Positions 1-7,963 of a stretch of 34,612 bases of DNA are shown one piece after another. The translations under genes were made by a program, and so were the position numbers. Under the pieces are notes generated by a model. The model saw only the letters and a program-made list of their open reading frames with translations. It had not been told where the DNA came from and ran no database searches. The number at the start of each line of letters is the position of its first letter. Within the stretch, counting starts at the first letter, position 1. Source of the DNA: Candidatus Kuenenia stuttgartensis (GTDB taxonomy: Bacteria > Planctomycetota > Planctomycetia > Planctomycetales > Planctomycetaceae); contig CAMDPK010000079.1 of assembly GCA_945904015.1 (NCBI GenBank), positions 1 through 34,612 on the forward strand, read 5' to 3'.

Positions 1-689
1 CCGATGATCCGCGCGATCAACGTGCCGTAGGCGATGCCATCCAGGCCGAACGTCGGAATGCCGAGACGCTCTGAAAATGACAGCCACTCCGCCGGACCGA
101 CGCCGCTTAGCAACGTCGTGACGACGACGTTCAAGACATTGACGCAGCCCAGAATCATCATCGGCACACGCATCTGCCCAGTGCCTCGCAGCGCCGCGGC
201 TCCGGCGACGGTCAGACACGAAAACAAATAGCCCGCGCCGTCGATGCGCAGAAAGCGGACCACCATGCCGGCGGTGTCTCCGTGCAATTGCATCAACGCC
301 GCGTACCACGGAGCCGCGAACCAGATCAGCACATACACCCCGATGCCGACCACCGTCGCAATCGCGATCGCTCGGTTCGCCGCGCGGCTGGCAAAATCGA
401 ACTCGCCCGCTCCCCAATGCCGAGCGACAACCGCGACCGTTCCCGTGCTGACCAGCATGAAGATGTTCGAGGCCAGCCAACCGACATACGCCGCGAGGCC
501 TACCGCCGTCGTGGCCTCTTTGCTGATGAATCCCGCCAGGAACGTATCGGTGAAGCCGACGAAAAAGCTGAGAAACTGCTCGACGAACACCGGCCACGCC
601 AACCGCAGCATCGTCGAACGCAACGGGGCGGTCAGCAACGACGAGTTCGCGGCGGCTCGATCATCAGCGATCTGCGGACCTTGTCCCAC
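1..689 (-). CDS. MATE family efflux transporter (C-terminal end outside window)
   Basis: A multidrug and toxin extrusion (MATE) family protein, an inner-membrane cation-coupled exporter; its substrate cannot be read from sequence. Translation of the minus strand gives a membrane protein with the typical MATE opening: a helix containing WPVFVEQFLSFFVGFTDTFLAG, closely followed by LAAYVGWLASNIFMLVSTGTVAVVARHWGAG. Later come AAALRGTGQMRVPMMILG and the GLDGIAYGTLIARIIG region. About 229 of the usual ~450 codons are visible; the rest lies left of base 1. The start is taken as GTG at 687-689, with GAGGTGA 6 nt upstream, because an in-frame TGA lies just before it. The start sits 6 bp after the stop of the aminotransferase gene, so the two are probably one operon. 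The family call is firm; the start is less so. Confidence 0.85.
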   Translation of the reverse strand, partial: MGQGPQIADDRAAANSSLLTAPLRSTMLRLAWPVFVEQFLSFFVGFTDTFLAGFISKEATTAVGLAAYVGWLASNIFMLVSTGTVAVVARHWGAGEFDFASRAANRAIAIATVVGIGVYVLIWFAAPWYAALMQLHGDTAGMVVRFLRIDGAGYLFSCLTVAGAAALRGTGQMRVPMMILGCVNVLNVVVTTLLSGVGPAEWLSFSERLGIPTFGLDGIAYGTLIARII

Positions 690-695
690 GCCACA

Positions 696-2102
696 TCACC
701 TCACGAACCCGTCGCCGCGCAGCCAGTCGATGGCTTGTGAAAAGCCTTCGACGGTGCGAGCGACGTCGTTCTCGTCGTGAGCGGCCGAGGTGCTGCCGGC
801 CCAGCCCATCCAGTCGATGCCGCCCAGCAGCAGCGCGCAGCGGAACGCTTGTGACAATGCGGCGTCCTGCTTCGCATCGAGTTTGCGCCAGTCGCCGCCA
901 TAGGGCAGGAAGTCGTCACTGGTCGAACGCGGGCCGTCGTAGTTCGGCAGAATCTTGATCGCCGAGTAATCTCCGTAGGCGATCCAGTTCACGCCCTTCT
1001 CGGCGAAGAGGGCGTTGAGTTTTCCTCGCAGCAGCGCAGCGATTTCGTTTGCTCGGCGATTCGGCTCGCCGGTCGAGACGATCTCCAGTGCGGCGATGCC
1101 GGCGGCGGCCGAGAGCGGGTTGCCGTTGTAGGTGCCGGGATGTTTCATCTTCTTGCCGAGCGGATTTCCGAACGCGAGCGCCTGCATCAAATCGGCTCGG
1201 CCGCCGAGCACTCCGCCGGGCAAGCCGCCGGCGAGGACTTTCGCGAACGTCGACAGATCGGGCTGAATGTCGCAGATCGATTGAAAGCCGCCCGGAGCGA
1301 CTCGGAAGCCGGTGATGACTTCGTCGAGAATGAAGATCACCCCCTTGTCGCGAGTCAGTTGGCGGATGCCGCGCACGAAATCTGGTCGAGCAGGAACGAC
1401 GCCCCAACGTGCTCCATTCCCTTCGTGCATCACGCAGGCCGGTTGATGCTCGTCGATCGCGTGAGCCAGCGCGGCGAGATCGTTCGGCGGCACAATGACG
1501 ACGTCGCCGGAGACACCGACGGTCACTCCAGGAGTCGGATAGTCGGTCACTTCGGGAGACTCACCGGCCAGGACGTTCGCCGGATGCGGCGGCTCGGACG
1601 AGATGATCACCGAGTCGTGCCAGCCGTGAAAGTGGCCGGCGAATTTGATGACCTTGTTCCGTCCGCTGACGATGCGGCAGATGCGGATCGCCATCAGCGT
1701 GGCTTCGGTGCCGCTGTTCGTGAACCGCATCTGCTCGACGGACGGGACCAGCCGGCGGACCCACTCGGCCCATTCGATTTCCAGTTCGTGACAGGCTCCG
1801 GGATGCGTGGATTTCGCGACCTGTTTTTGCACGGCGGCGACGATTGCCGGGTGTGAGTGTCCCAGCAGCAATGCTCCGTGACCGACCCAATAGTCGATCA
1901 GCTCGTGCCCATCGACGTCAGTCTTCTTCGATCCGAACGCCTCGGCCGCGAAGATCGGAAACGGCTGCAAATACCGACCGTCGTGAGTCACGCCGTTGGG
2001 GAACAGTCGCGAGCTGCGTTCAAACAACTTGGCCGAACCAGGGAATCTCTCGCGATACGCCGCATCCAACCGACTGGCCGAGGAAGTCGCCGCAGACATC
2101 AT
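696..2102 (-). CDS. Class-III PLP aminotransferase, glutamate-1-semialdehyde 2,1-aminomutase-like
   Basis: A 468-residue fold-type I PLP enzyme of the HemL-like group. The PLP aspartate lies in ILDEVITGFR (about D260) and the Schiff-base lysine in TFAKVLAGGLPGG (about K288). The phosphate-binding SGTEATLMAIR and the carboxy-terminal GTYNGNPLSAAAG motifs are also present. True HemL proteins make 5-aminolevulinate from glutamate-1-semialdehyde, but this protein is longer (about 430 is usual). It is also paired with an exporter rather than haem genes, so it may be a paralogue with another amino-ketone or amino-acid substrate. The reading frame runs open upstream to 2306, through a palindromic repeat. 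The start is placed at ATG 2100-2102, or the next ATG at 2097-2099, because GGAGAG lies just upstream and similarity to the family begins there. Confidence 0.85.
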   Translation of the reverse strand: MMSAATSSASRLDAAYRERFPGSAKLFERSSRLFPNGVTHDGRYLQPFPIFAAEAFGSKKTDVDGHELIDYWVGHGALLLGHSHPAIVAAVQKQVAKSTHPGACHELEIEWAEWVRRLVPSVEQMRFTNSGTEATLMAIRICRIVSGRNKVIKFAGHFHGWHDSVIISSEPPHPANVLAGESPEVTDYPTPGVTVGVSGDVVIVPPNDLAALAHAIDEHQPACVMHEGNGARWGVVPARPDFVRGIRQLTRDKGVIFILDEVITGFRVAPGGFQSICDIQPDLSTFAKVLAGGLPGGVLGGRADLMQALAFGNPLGKKMKHPGTYNGNPLSAAAGIAALEIVSTGEPNRRANEIAALLRGKLNALFAEKGVNWIAYGDYSAIKILPNYDGPRSTSDDFLPYGGDWRKLDAKQDAALSQAFRCALLLGGIDWMGWAGSTSAAHDENDVARTVEGFSQAIDWLRGDGFVR

Positions 2103-2460
2103 GCTCTCCAGGAATCGTCTTGGTGATTGGTGATCGAGGTCGCACGATACGAGAAGCCGCGCGCCGCCGACAAGTCGCGAGGCGCGTCGTGGGATCGATT
2201 GGCGAGCGGGGGACGTCAGTCCTCCGAGAATTCGCGCGGCAGACTCGGGGGATTCACATCCCCCGCTCGCCAATCTGTACCACTCCCGTTTCCTTTCGTT
2301 GGCCAACAGGCGCGAGAATTCCGCGTCAGAATCGGTCTGGACCTGTTTTTCGAGTCGTGGCTACCATCCCGCCCCTTTCCGACAAACCTGTCTTTTCGCG
2401 AGCGGTGAAGTCAGCCCTTGCGACCTGCCTTTTCTTCCCTTCGGTGGAATGGAGTCTGCC
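2103..2460. promoter_or_regulatory. Divergent intergenic region with palindromic repeat
   Basis: This 358-base gap separates the divergent aminotransferase (minus) and SPOR-like (plus) genes, so it should hold both promoters. No clear -35/-10 pair can be named with confidence. Its visible structure is the long inverted repeat at 2197-2275. Both flanking genes have frames that run open across it (to 2306 on minus, from 2299 on plus), but ribosome-binding sites and the signal peptide support the inner starts. Confidence 0.5.
2197..2275. repeat. REPIN-like palindrome, family A copy 1
   Basis: A long imperfect inverted repeat with about 32-base arms around a 15-base spacer. The outer part is GATTGGCGAGCGGGGGA on the left and its reverse complement on the right. 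Each arm can also fold alone: on the right, GGGGGAT-TCAC-ATCCCCC is a perfect 7-bp stem with a 4-nt loop; the left arm has the same shape with one mismatch. A second copy of this family, sharing the outer GGCGAGCGGG, lies at 18073-18151 inside a gene. No coding role is seen here. Confidence 0.85.
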
Positions 2461-3564
2461 GTGAATCGTTCTTCGCATGTGTTGATGCTGAGTGGTGTGT
2501 TGGCCTTGGTGAGCCTCGTGGCATCACCGGCGCGGGCTGAAAAAATCGACGCGACCAAAGGCAAGAAATATGAACTTGGCCAGCAGCATGGTCCGTGGAT
2601 GATCATGGTGGCCAGCTTGTCTGAGCCGGCACCGGAGTCTCGGATCGAAGGCCCCAACAAGGCCGAGGCCGCGAACTGCCTGGTCCTGGAACTGCGCAAG
2701 AAGGGCATCCCGGCGTACATCTTCGTGCAGGAGGAAGAGATTCAATTGTTGGGCAAGGTCAAACGGGACGACACGATCTTTCGTCGCGAAGTGAAGTCGA
2801 AGGACAACCGCATCTGCGTCGTCGCAGGAAATTACGGTTCCTCGGAAGATCGCGTTGCCCAGAAGACGTTGAGCTGGATCAAGAGTTTCAATCCGAAGGA
2901 ATTCTCAGAGAAAGCCGTTTTTCATCCGACGCCGGGTCGGCCCGGTCCGCTCAGCGGAGCTTTTCTGACGATCAATCCCATGCTCTCCGCCGAAGAGGTC
3001 TCGCAGCGGAAAGCGGATCCGTTGTTGGTGAGACTCAACGCCGGCCGGAAAGACTCACTGCTGTCGAACCAAGGCAAGTACACGTTGGTCGTCGCCTCGT
3101 TCCGTGGCAAAGCTCAGTTTGTCAGCAAGCCGAGCGACGAAGAGTTTGAAATCAGCCGGTCGCTGGACGAAGCTGGCCATCATGCCGAAGTCCTCTGCCA
3201 TGCGCTGCGTGAACAGAAGCAATACTACGGTCGGCAGTTCGACGCTTTTGTCTGGCACGAACGCGATCGCTCGCTGGTCTGCATCGGCTCGTTCAATTCG
3301 GACGATGATCCACTGATTCCTCGCATGTACGAGTTCTTCGCCGAACGCAAACAGGTGAATGCGCAGACTCAGACCGAAGTCGTCATGCCGCAGTCGCTGC
3401 TGGTGCCGGAGCCAGAGAAAGCGAATTGGGTCTTCCCGAAACTTTCGAAAGCGATCACTCGCGACCGCAAGGTTGCTCCGCTGCCGAAGAACATCTTCGC
3501 GTTCGATCCCAAGCCGCAGTTGATGCTGGTGCCCAAGTCCGGTAAACCCAGCCGCGAGGGATGA
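2461..3564 (+). CDS. Secreted protein with two SPOR-like repeats, function unknown
   Basis: A 367-residue exported protein. The GTG start at 2461 is preferred because GGAG lies 6 nt upstream and a clean signal peptide (NRSSHVLMLSGVLALVSL, ending near SPARA) follows; ATG 2449 is an in-frame alternative. The mature part holds two segments of similar layout. Near residues 35-75, WMIMVASLSEP leads to a helix containing EAANCLVLELRKKGIPAYIF. Near residues 200-275, YTLVVASFRGKAQF leads to AEVLCHALREQKQ and DAFVWHERDRSLVCIGSF. This pattern (strand, helix with paired hydrophobics, strand) resembles SPOR-type peptidoglycan-binding modules, but no diagnostic motif proves it. It is a single-gene unit ending at a strong terminator (3585-3614). 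Periplasmic location is inferred; no enzyme signature is seen. Confidence 0.75.
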   Translation: MNRSSHVLMLSGVLALVSLVASPARAEKIDATKGKKYELGQQHGPWMIMVASLSEPAPESRIEGPNKAEAANCLVLELRKKGIPAYIFVQEEEIQLLGKVKRDDTIFRREVKSKDNRICVVAGNYGSSEDRVAQKTLSWIKSFNPKEFSEKAVFHPTPGRPGPLSGAFLTINPMLSAEEVSQRKADPLLVRLNAGRKDSLLSNQGKYTLVVASFRGKAQFVSKPSDEEFEISRSLDEAGHHAEVLCHALREQKQYYGRQFDAFVWHERDRSLVCIGSFNSDDDPLIPRMYEFFAERKQVNAQTQTEVVMPQSLLVPEPEKANWVFPKLSKAITRDRKVAPLPKNIFAFDPKPQLMLVPKSGKPSREG

Positions 3565-3584
3565 CTCCCGGCCGAACCGCTCAG

Positions 3585-3614
3585 CCCGGCTTCTCCCCGA
3601 AGCCGGGTTTTTTT
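3585..3614 (+). terminator. Rho-independent terminator
   Basis: A perfect 9-bp stem (CCCGGCTTC / GAAGCCGGG) with a 5-nt loop is followed directly by seven T residues. It lies 21 bases after the stop of the SPOR-like gene and before the permease ribosome-binding site. Confidence 0.93.
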
Positions 3615-3637
3615 GTTCGGATTTCAGGAGCCGCCGC

Positions 3638-5167
3638 ATGTCGTCTGATCCGTCCGCCGCGCCGCCCAGCGATTCGCCAACCGGTTCGCGTCACGAACTG
3701 GTCCGAGTGCTCGGCTTGGGCATTGCGATCGCGATGGTCGTCGGCAACACGATCGGATCGGGCATCTTCCGCAAACCTGGACTTATCGCCGCCGACGCAG
3801 ATTCGTTTCCGCTGATCATCGCCGGTTGGATTGGCGGCGGACTGGTCTGTCTGATGGGAGCGCTCTGCTTCGCCGAACTGGCCGCGATGCTGCCGCGTGC
3901 CGGCGGCATGTACAACTATTTGAAGGAAGCCTATGGCCGGCCGGTTGCGTTCTTGTACGGCTGGAGCGAGTTCTTTTTCGGCACACCCGCCTCGTGCGGT
4001 GCGCTGGCGATCATGATTCTCGAAACGCTGGCAGTCGTTTTTGGAATTCAGGGACAACTCAGCGAGATCACGTTGGTCGTCGGCTCAGTGCTGCTGATCG
4101 CGTTTGTCGCGTTCGTGAATGTCCGCGGAGCCATCTGGGGCGGCAACGTGCAAGGCATCACGACCGTCATCAAAGCCGGCAGCGTCGCGCTGATCGCATT
4201 GTTGCCGCTGTTGCTGATGTTGTTCGGAAGCTCGGCGCTGCGAGTGGAGCACTTCACCTCGCACTTCGATCCTGCACTCTTCGATCCCGCAGTCTCGACG
4301 TTGACGGCCGAGAAATTCCAAGAGATGACCGTGCCCAGATACACGACGCTGTCCGCGCAAATGGCCGCGATCCTGCTGGCCGTGATGTGGTCCTACAACG
4401 GTTGGGACGGAGTCGCTCCCGTAGCGGCCGAAGTCCGCGATCCAAACCGCAACATTCCCCGCGCGTTGATCGCCGGCGTCGGCATTTTGATCCTGGTCTA
4501 CGTCGGAGCCAACGTCGCCTATCACGGCGTACTCAACATGACCGAACTGGTCGAGACCCCCGGCACGACCGCTCAAACGATGCTTCGCAAACAACTCGGA
4601 GTCTTTGGCCCCGGCTGGGCCACGACAGCCGTCACGGCCCTTTCGGTCGTGATCGCGATCAGTTCGTTCGGAGCGATCAACAGCAATCTGATGCAAAGCC
4701 CGCGAGTAGCCTATGCGCTCGGCCACGATGGCGTGTTCTTCGAAAAGCTGGGCCACGTCCATGCGAGCTACCGCACGCCCACGATTGCGATTTGCACGCA
4801 AGCGACGATGGCCTCGCTGATGGTGGTTGGGGCGAGAATCTCAAAATACTACGTCGACGCGCTCAAGACCCGCGACTTGTTCGACATCCTGACCGACTAC
4901 GTCATCTTCTCGGCCAGTGTGTTTCTCGTGCTGTCGGTCATCGGCGTGATCGTGCTCCGTTTCAAGCACCCCGAATGGCATCGCCCGTATCGCACGCTGG
5001 GCTATCCGGTGACTCCGCTGCTGTTCGTCGGCTTTTATCTGTGGTTCCTGCCGACCGCATATCGGCTGGAATCATTCTCCGCCCACGTCGCTTTGATTCT
5101 GATTGCGTTGGGATTGCCTGCCTACTTCCTGTACGCCGCCGTGCGAAAAGTGTCGTCCCGTTCGTGA
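3638..5167 (+). CDS. APC-family amino acid permease
   Basis: A 509-residue polytopic inner-membrane protein of the amino acid-polyamine-organocation superfamily with about 12 to 13 hydrophobic segments. The hallmark first helix GNTIGSGIFRKPG lies near residues 36-48. The conserved segments CFAELAAMLPRAGGMYNYLKEAYGRPVAFLYGW and a central WSYNGWDGVAPVAAEVRDPNRNIPRA region follow. It should import an amino acid by proton or sodium symport; specificity is not readable. The ATG start has AGGAG 7 nt upstream. The next gene starts at or just past its stop codon, which suggests that the transported compound is processed by the DHDPS-type enzyme. Confidence 0.92.
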   Translation: MSSDPSAAPPSDSPTGSRHELVRVLGLGIAIAMVVGNTIGSGIFRKPGLIAADADSFPLIIAGWIGGGLVCLMGALCFAELAAMLPRAGGMYNYLKEAYGRPVAFLYGWSEFFFGTPASCGALAIMILETLAVVFGIQGQLSEITLVVGSVLLIAFVAFVNVRGAIWGGNVQGITTVIKAGSVALIALLPLLLMLFGSSALRVEHFTSHFDPALFDPAVSTLTAEKFQEMTVPRYTTLSAQMAAILLAVMWSYNGWDGVAPVAAEVRDPNRNIPRALIAGVGILILVYVGANVAYHGVLNMTELVETPGTTAQTMLRKQLGVFGPGWATTAVTALSVVIAISSFGAINSNLMQSPRVAYALGHDGVFFEKLGHVHASYRTPTIAICTQATMASLMVVGARISKYYVDALKTRDLFDILTDYVIFSASVFLVLSVIGVIVLRFKHPEWHRPYRTLGYPVTPLLFVGFYLWFLPTAYRLESFSAHVALILIALGLPAYFLYAAVRKVSSRS

Positions 5168-5190
5168 CGGAATTTGGAAAAGCCACCGCC

Positions 5191-6144
5191 GTGTCCACCA
5201 GTCTTTCGCCGTTGTCGTTGTTAAGACCGCTGAGGACCATTCGTGGCATCTCGGCAATTCTGTTGCCGTTCGCCGAGTCGGGAGAAGTCGATTGGCCGGC
5301 CTTCGACGCGCATGTACGACGCACGGCCGAGGCCGGACTGACTCCGGCGGTCAACATGGACACCGGCTTCGTGAATCTGCTCGACGACGCGACGTACCGC
5401 GAGGTCTTGCGGCGCACGCAGTCGGTGCTCGGTGGCCGAGCGTTCGTCGCCGGTGCATTCGTCGGCGATCAATCGGGAGCGAAGTTCGATCTCGCGGCCT
5501 ATCAGCGACGGATCGACCTCATTCAATCGGCTGGAGGATTACCGATCCTCTTTCAATCGTTCGGTTTGGTCGAATTGCCTCCCGCCGAATTGATCGAGGC
5601 GTATCGCGCGATCGGCCGTGGCTGCGATCAGTTTCTCGCGTTCGAGCTGACTCCGATGCTGGCGAAGTTCGGAGCGATTTACGACCTCGACACGTTCGCC
5701 GGACTGCTCGACATCCCGCAGTGCATCGGCGAGAAGCATTCGTCGTTTCATCGCGAACCGGAATGGCAAAGACTCCTGCTGCGCGACGAGCGGCGGCCCG
5801 ACTTCGTCGTCTACACCGGCAACGATTTCGCGATCGACATGGTCATGTACGGCAGCGACTACTTGCTCGGCCTGAGCACGTTCGCGCCGGACCTGTTCGC
5901 GAAACGCGATGCGTACTGGGCGGCCGGCGATCCGCGATTCTGCGAACTCAACGACCAGTTGCAGTATCTCGGCATGTTCGCGTTTCGCTCGCCAAGTCCC
6001 GCGTACAAGCACTCGGCCGCGCAGTTCCTGAAGTTGCGTGGCTGGCTGACGTGCGACCGTACTCACCCCCGCAGCCCCGAACGTCCGGCGAGCGATGTCG
6101 AAGTCTTGCGAGAACTCGGTCAACGCCTGGGAGTTGTTCCGTAG
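5191..6144 (+). CDS. Dihydrodipicolinate synthase/N-acetylneuraminate lyase family protein
   Basis: A 317-residue class-I aldolase-fold protein of the DapA/NanA family. It shows RGISAILLPFAESGEVDWPAF near the start, the Schiff-base lysine in CIGEKHSSF (about K182), and VYTGNDFAIDM and GLSTFAPDLFAKRDAYW downstream. The usual YNxP-type tyrosine segment is replaced by PILFQSFG (about residues 118-125), so it is unlikely to be the housekeeping lysine-pathway DapA. It is more likely a catabolic aldolase or dehydratase serving the permease just upstream. GTG 5191 is chosen; an in-frame GTG at 5164 would overlap the permease stop by GTGA but lacks a ribosome-binding site. The stop codon TAG is the TAG of the GTAG foot of a palindromic repeat. 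Confidence 0.8.
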   Translation: MSTSLSPLSLLRPLRTIRGISAILLPFAESGEVDWPAFDAHVRRTAEAGLTPAVNMDTGFVNLLDDATYREVLRRTQSVLGGRAFVAGAFVGDQSGAKFDLAAYQRRIDLIQSAGGLPILFQSFGLVELPPAELIEAYRAIGRGCDQFLAFELTPMLAKFGAIYDLDTFAGLLDIPQCIGEKHSSFHREPEWQRLLLRDERRPDFVVYTGNDFAIDMVMYGSDYLLGLSTFAPDLFAKRDAYWAAGDPRFCELNDQLQYLGMFAFRSPSPAYKHSAAQFLKLRGWLTCDRTHPRSPERPASDVEVLRELGQRLGVVP

Positions 6145-6203
6145 CACGACGCGCGAGCGAGTGGTTCTGTCGTCGGCGACCTCTCGCTTGCGCGTCGTGC
6201 TAA
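6141..6203. repeat. REPIN-like palindrome, GTAG family E; also serves as intergenic hairpin
   Basis: An inverted repeat of about 24-base arms: left starts GTAGCACGACGCGCGAGCGA, and the right arm read backwards starts TTAGCACGACGCGCAAGCGA. It fills the whole gap between two convergent genes. The left GTAG supplies the TAG stop of the DHDPS-like gene (6142-6144). The right CTA supplies the TAG stop of the minus-strand gene (6200-6202). As a strong hairpin between convergent genes it may also end transcription, though it lacks a T tract. Confidence 0.85.
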
Positions 6204-7864
6204 TTGCGTGAAACCGCCCACAGCAGACTATTTCGGAGCAATTGGCAGAACTCCGGCTGCGCGAAGTCCGATTTGTGTCCGAGTGACGTGTAGAACGATC
6301 GCCCGCCGTCCTTGCGAGTGAACGTCCACGCGACCGGCTCGACCGGCTTGTCGCTGAAGCGGCCAGTGAGCAAGACGTGAGCTCCCTCGGCGAGTGGCGA
6401 GGTGAGGTACAACGTCCCTTCGCTGTGATAGTCGCCGTCTTTGAAGCCGGTCAGGATTGGATGACTCTTCGCGGTGTCGGCAATCGTCACGATGTTGTTC
6501 GGGCCGCTCGTCGCGTTTCCGAAATGATTCGTGTAGTGCCCACCCCAGATGTCCGCGTCGAATGTCGGCCAGTCGGATCGGCCGGCGGGTGGGGACTTGT
6601 CGCGTACATGAAACGGATGGCTGGCCGTGCGAATGCCGATCATCGGTTTACCCGATGCCACGAACTTGCGCACGCGGTCGAGTTGCTCCGTCGTCGGATT
6701 CCGCCGCCGGGCACTGACCAGCAGGATGTCGGCTGAGTCGATCGCCTCCGTCCCCAGCAAGTCGTTCTTGTCGGTCGAGGTCGGTCGTGCGACGAGAGCC
6801 GGTAGCAGCGTGCCGTTCGGAGCAGGAGTCGGTCGCGGCTCGGTCACCTTTCCGCGATTGTCCGTGGCGTCGGCTCCACCAAAGACGAACGTCACGCGGA
6901 AATCCTGACCGAGATGCTCGGCGGCGAACTTCGAGAGCGTTTCATTCGTTTCGTACTCTTCTTCCGAGACGATCGCGACGACGTGCGGACGCTTGTCGGC
7001 GGGGAAGCGGTACTCTTTGCCGTCGAGCAAATCGCCGCTGGTGATCGTCGGGCACCAGTATTTCTCGATGTGCTCGACAACGAGATCCGTGCCGGTGAAG
7101 TGGCTGCCGAACGGCTGCTTCTTGGGGTTGTACATCGTGTCGGTCAGGTCGCGGCAGAGGACGACGTTCAAACCTTGCTGAACCATCTGCCGAATCGAGA
7201 ACGGCCGGCCGAGCACGCACATGTTGGTGTGGACGCCCATGACGATCACGTTTTCGATGCCGCGCTGCCGCATCAGGTAATAGGCTTCAGCGCTGTCAGT
7301 GACGGCGTCGCCGTTGTGGACTTCGATCGTCGCAATCTGCCGCGACCACGCTTTGAAGTTCGGATCGGGCGGGATCGTATCGCAGCCGCCATCCGTATCG
7401 TCGATCGGCAGCGGAGCTTCCTTTGCCAAGTCGATGCGGCACCAGCGTTGCAGCTCGGTCTTGGGAGTCGCGACCGGCGCGGCCTGCGCGAGCTTGCGTT
7501 GCGGCGTGTCCTTGTAGAAATCCATCGTGTCGCTGGGACAGTGAATGACGAGCGACCCACGCTTCCGCGCCTCTTTGACGAACTCGTTCATGCGCGGAGC
7601 CATCTGGCCGACTCGCTGTGTCGACATCTGACACCAGTGCTTGTCCCACATGTCGCAGATCACGATGGCGGTCTTCTTCGCCTCCCATTGAGCGGGGGCT
7701 GTCAACGTGTGCCAGCGTCCGCTGGCAGGACCGGTTTCTTTGCGGAATCGCAACGTCAGTTTCAACGAGGCGGACGAGTCTGCACCTTGGCTCTCAAATC
7801 CCGCAACGGCCGCGAGGCCACACAGCATCACGAGTCCACACCAGCGAAGAATCTGTCGTGACAT
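6200..7864 (-). CDS. Exported isochorismatase-like cysteine hydrolase fused to ThuA-like domain
   Basis: A 554-residue two-domain protein. After a signal peptide (residues 1-28), an isochorismatase-like hydrolase domain covers about 64-275, with the catalytic aspartate in AIVICDMWD (D71) and the nucleophile in GVHTNMCVLGR (C216). A second domain from about 292 to the end resembles ThuA/trehalose-utilisation glutamine-amidotransferase-like folds: VAIVSEEEYETNETLSKFA, then ADILLVSARRRNPTTEQLDRVRKFVASGKPMIGIRTASH and GGHYTNHFG. Isochorismatase-family enzymes hydrolyse amides, imides or vinyl ethers; the substrate is unknown. The ATG at 7864 is chosen because AGGAG lies 7 nt upstream and the signal peptide begins there; the frame stays open to 7909. 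It may be co-transcribed with aroH upstream, but a repeat (7882-7963) separates them. Confidence 0.85.
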   Translation of the reverse strand: MSRQILRWCGLVMLCGLAAVAGFESQGADSSASLKLTLRFRKETGPASGRWHTLTAPAQWEAKKTAIVICDMWDKHWCQMSTQRVGQMAPRMNEFVKEARKRGSLVIHCPSDTMDFYKDTPQRKLAQAAPVATPKTELQRWCRIDLAKEAPLPIDDTDGGCDTIPPDPNFKAWSRQIATIEVHNGDAVTDSAEAYYLMRQRGIENVIVMGVHTNMCVLGRPFSIRQMVQQGLNVVLCRDLTDTMYNPKKQPFGSHFTGTDLVVEHIEKYWCPTITSGDLLDGKEYRFPADKRPHVVAIVSEEEYETNETLSKFAAEHLGQDFRVTFVFGGADATDNRGKVTEPRPTPAPNGTLLPALVARPTSTDKNDLLGTEAIDSADILLVSARRRNPTTEQLDRVRKFVASGKPMIGIRTASHPFHVRDKSPPAGRSDWPTFDADIWGGHYTNHFGNATSGPNNIVTIADTAKSHPILTGFKDGDYHSEGTLYLTSPLAEGAHVLLTGRFSDKPVEPVAWTFTRKDGGRSFYTSLGHKSDFAQPEFCQLLRNSLLWAVSRN

Positions 7865-7881
7865 GAGTTGCTCCTGAGAAA

Positions 7882-7963
7882 GTAGGTCAGCCTTCCCAGG
7901 CTGACTCAATCAAGGATCGACGCGGATTTGCCAATTCGAGTCAGGCTAGGAAGCCTGACCTAC
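7882..7963. repeat. REPIN-like palindrome, GTAG family D
   Basis: Two self-complementary hairpins in inverted orientation. The left begins GTAG and folds as GTCAGCCT-TCCC-AGGCTGAC (8-bp stem, 4-nt loop). The right folds as GTCAGGCT-AGGA-AGCCTGAC and ends CTAC. The two arms, about 24 bases each, also pair with each other across a spacer of about 35 bases. The right-hand CTAC gives the minus-strand aroH gene its TAG stop (7960-7962). Confidence 0.88.

Noticed and set aside
696..2102. Naming the aminotransferase hemL
   Set aside because: Core motifs fit the family, but the length, the exporter neighbour and the lack of haem genes leave the substrate uncertain.
3826..5190. N-terminal extension of the DHDPS-like gene back to 3826
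   Set aside because: It is the out-of-frame shadow of the permease gene; the encoded sequence is arginine-rich nonsense and the family starts near 5191.
6141..6203. Simple bidirectional rho-independent terminator
   Set aside because: The hairpin is strong, but neither side has a T tract, and the GTAG foot and arm structure fit the repeat class better; a termination role stays possible.
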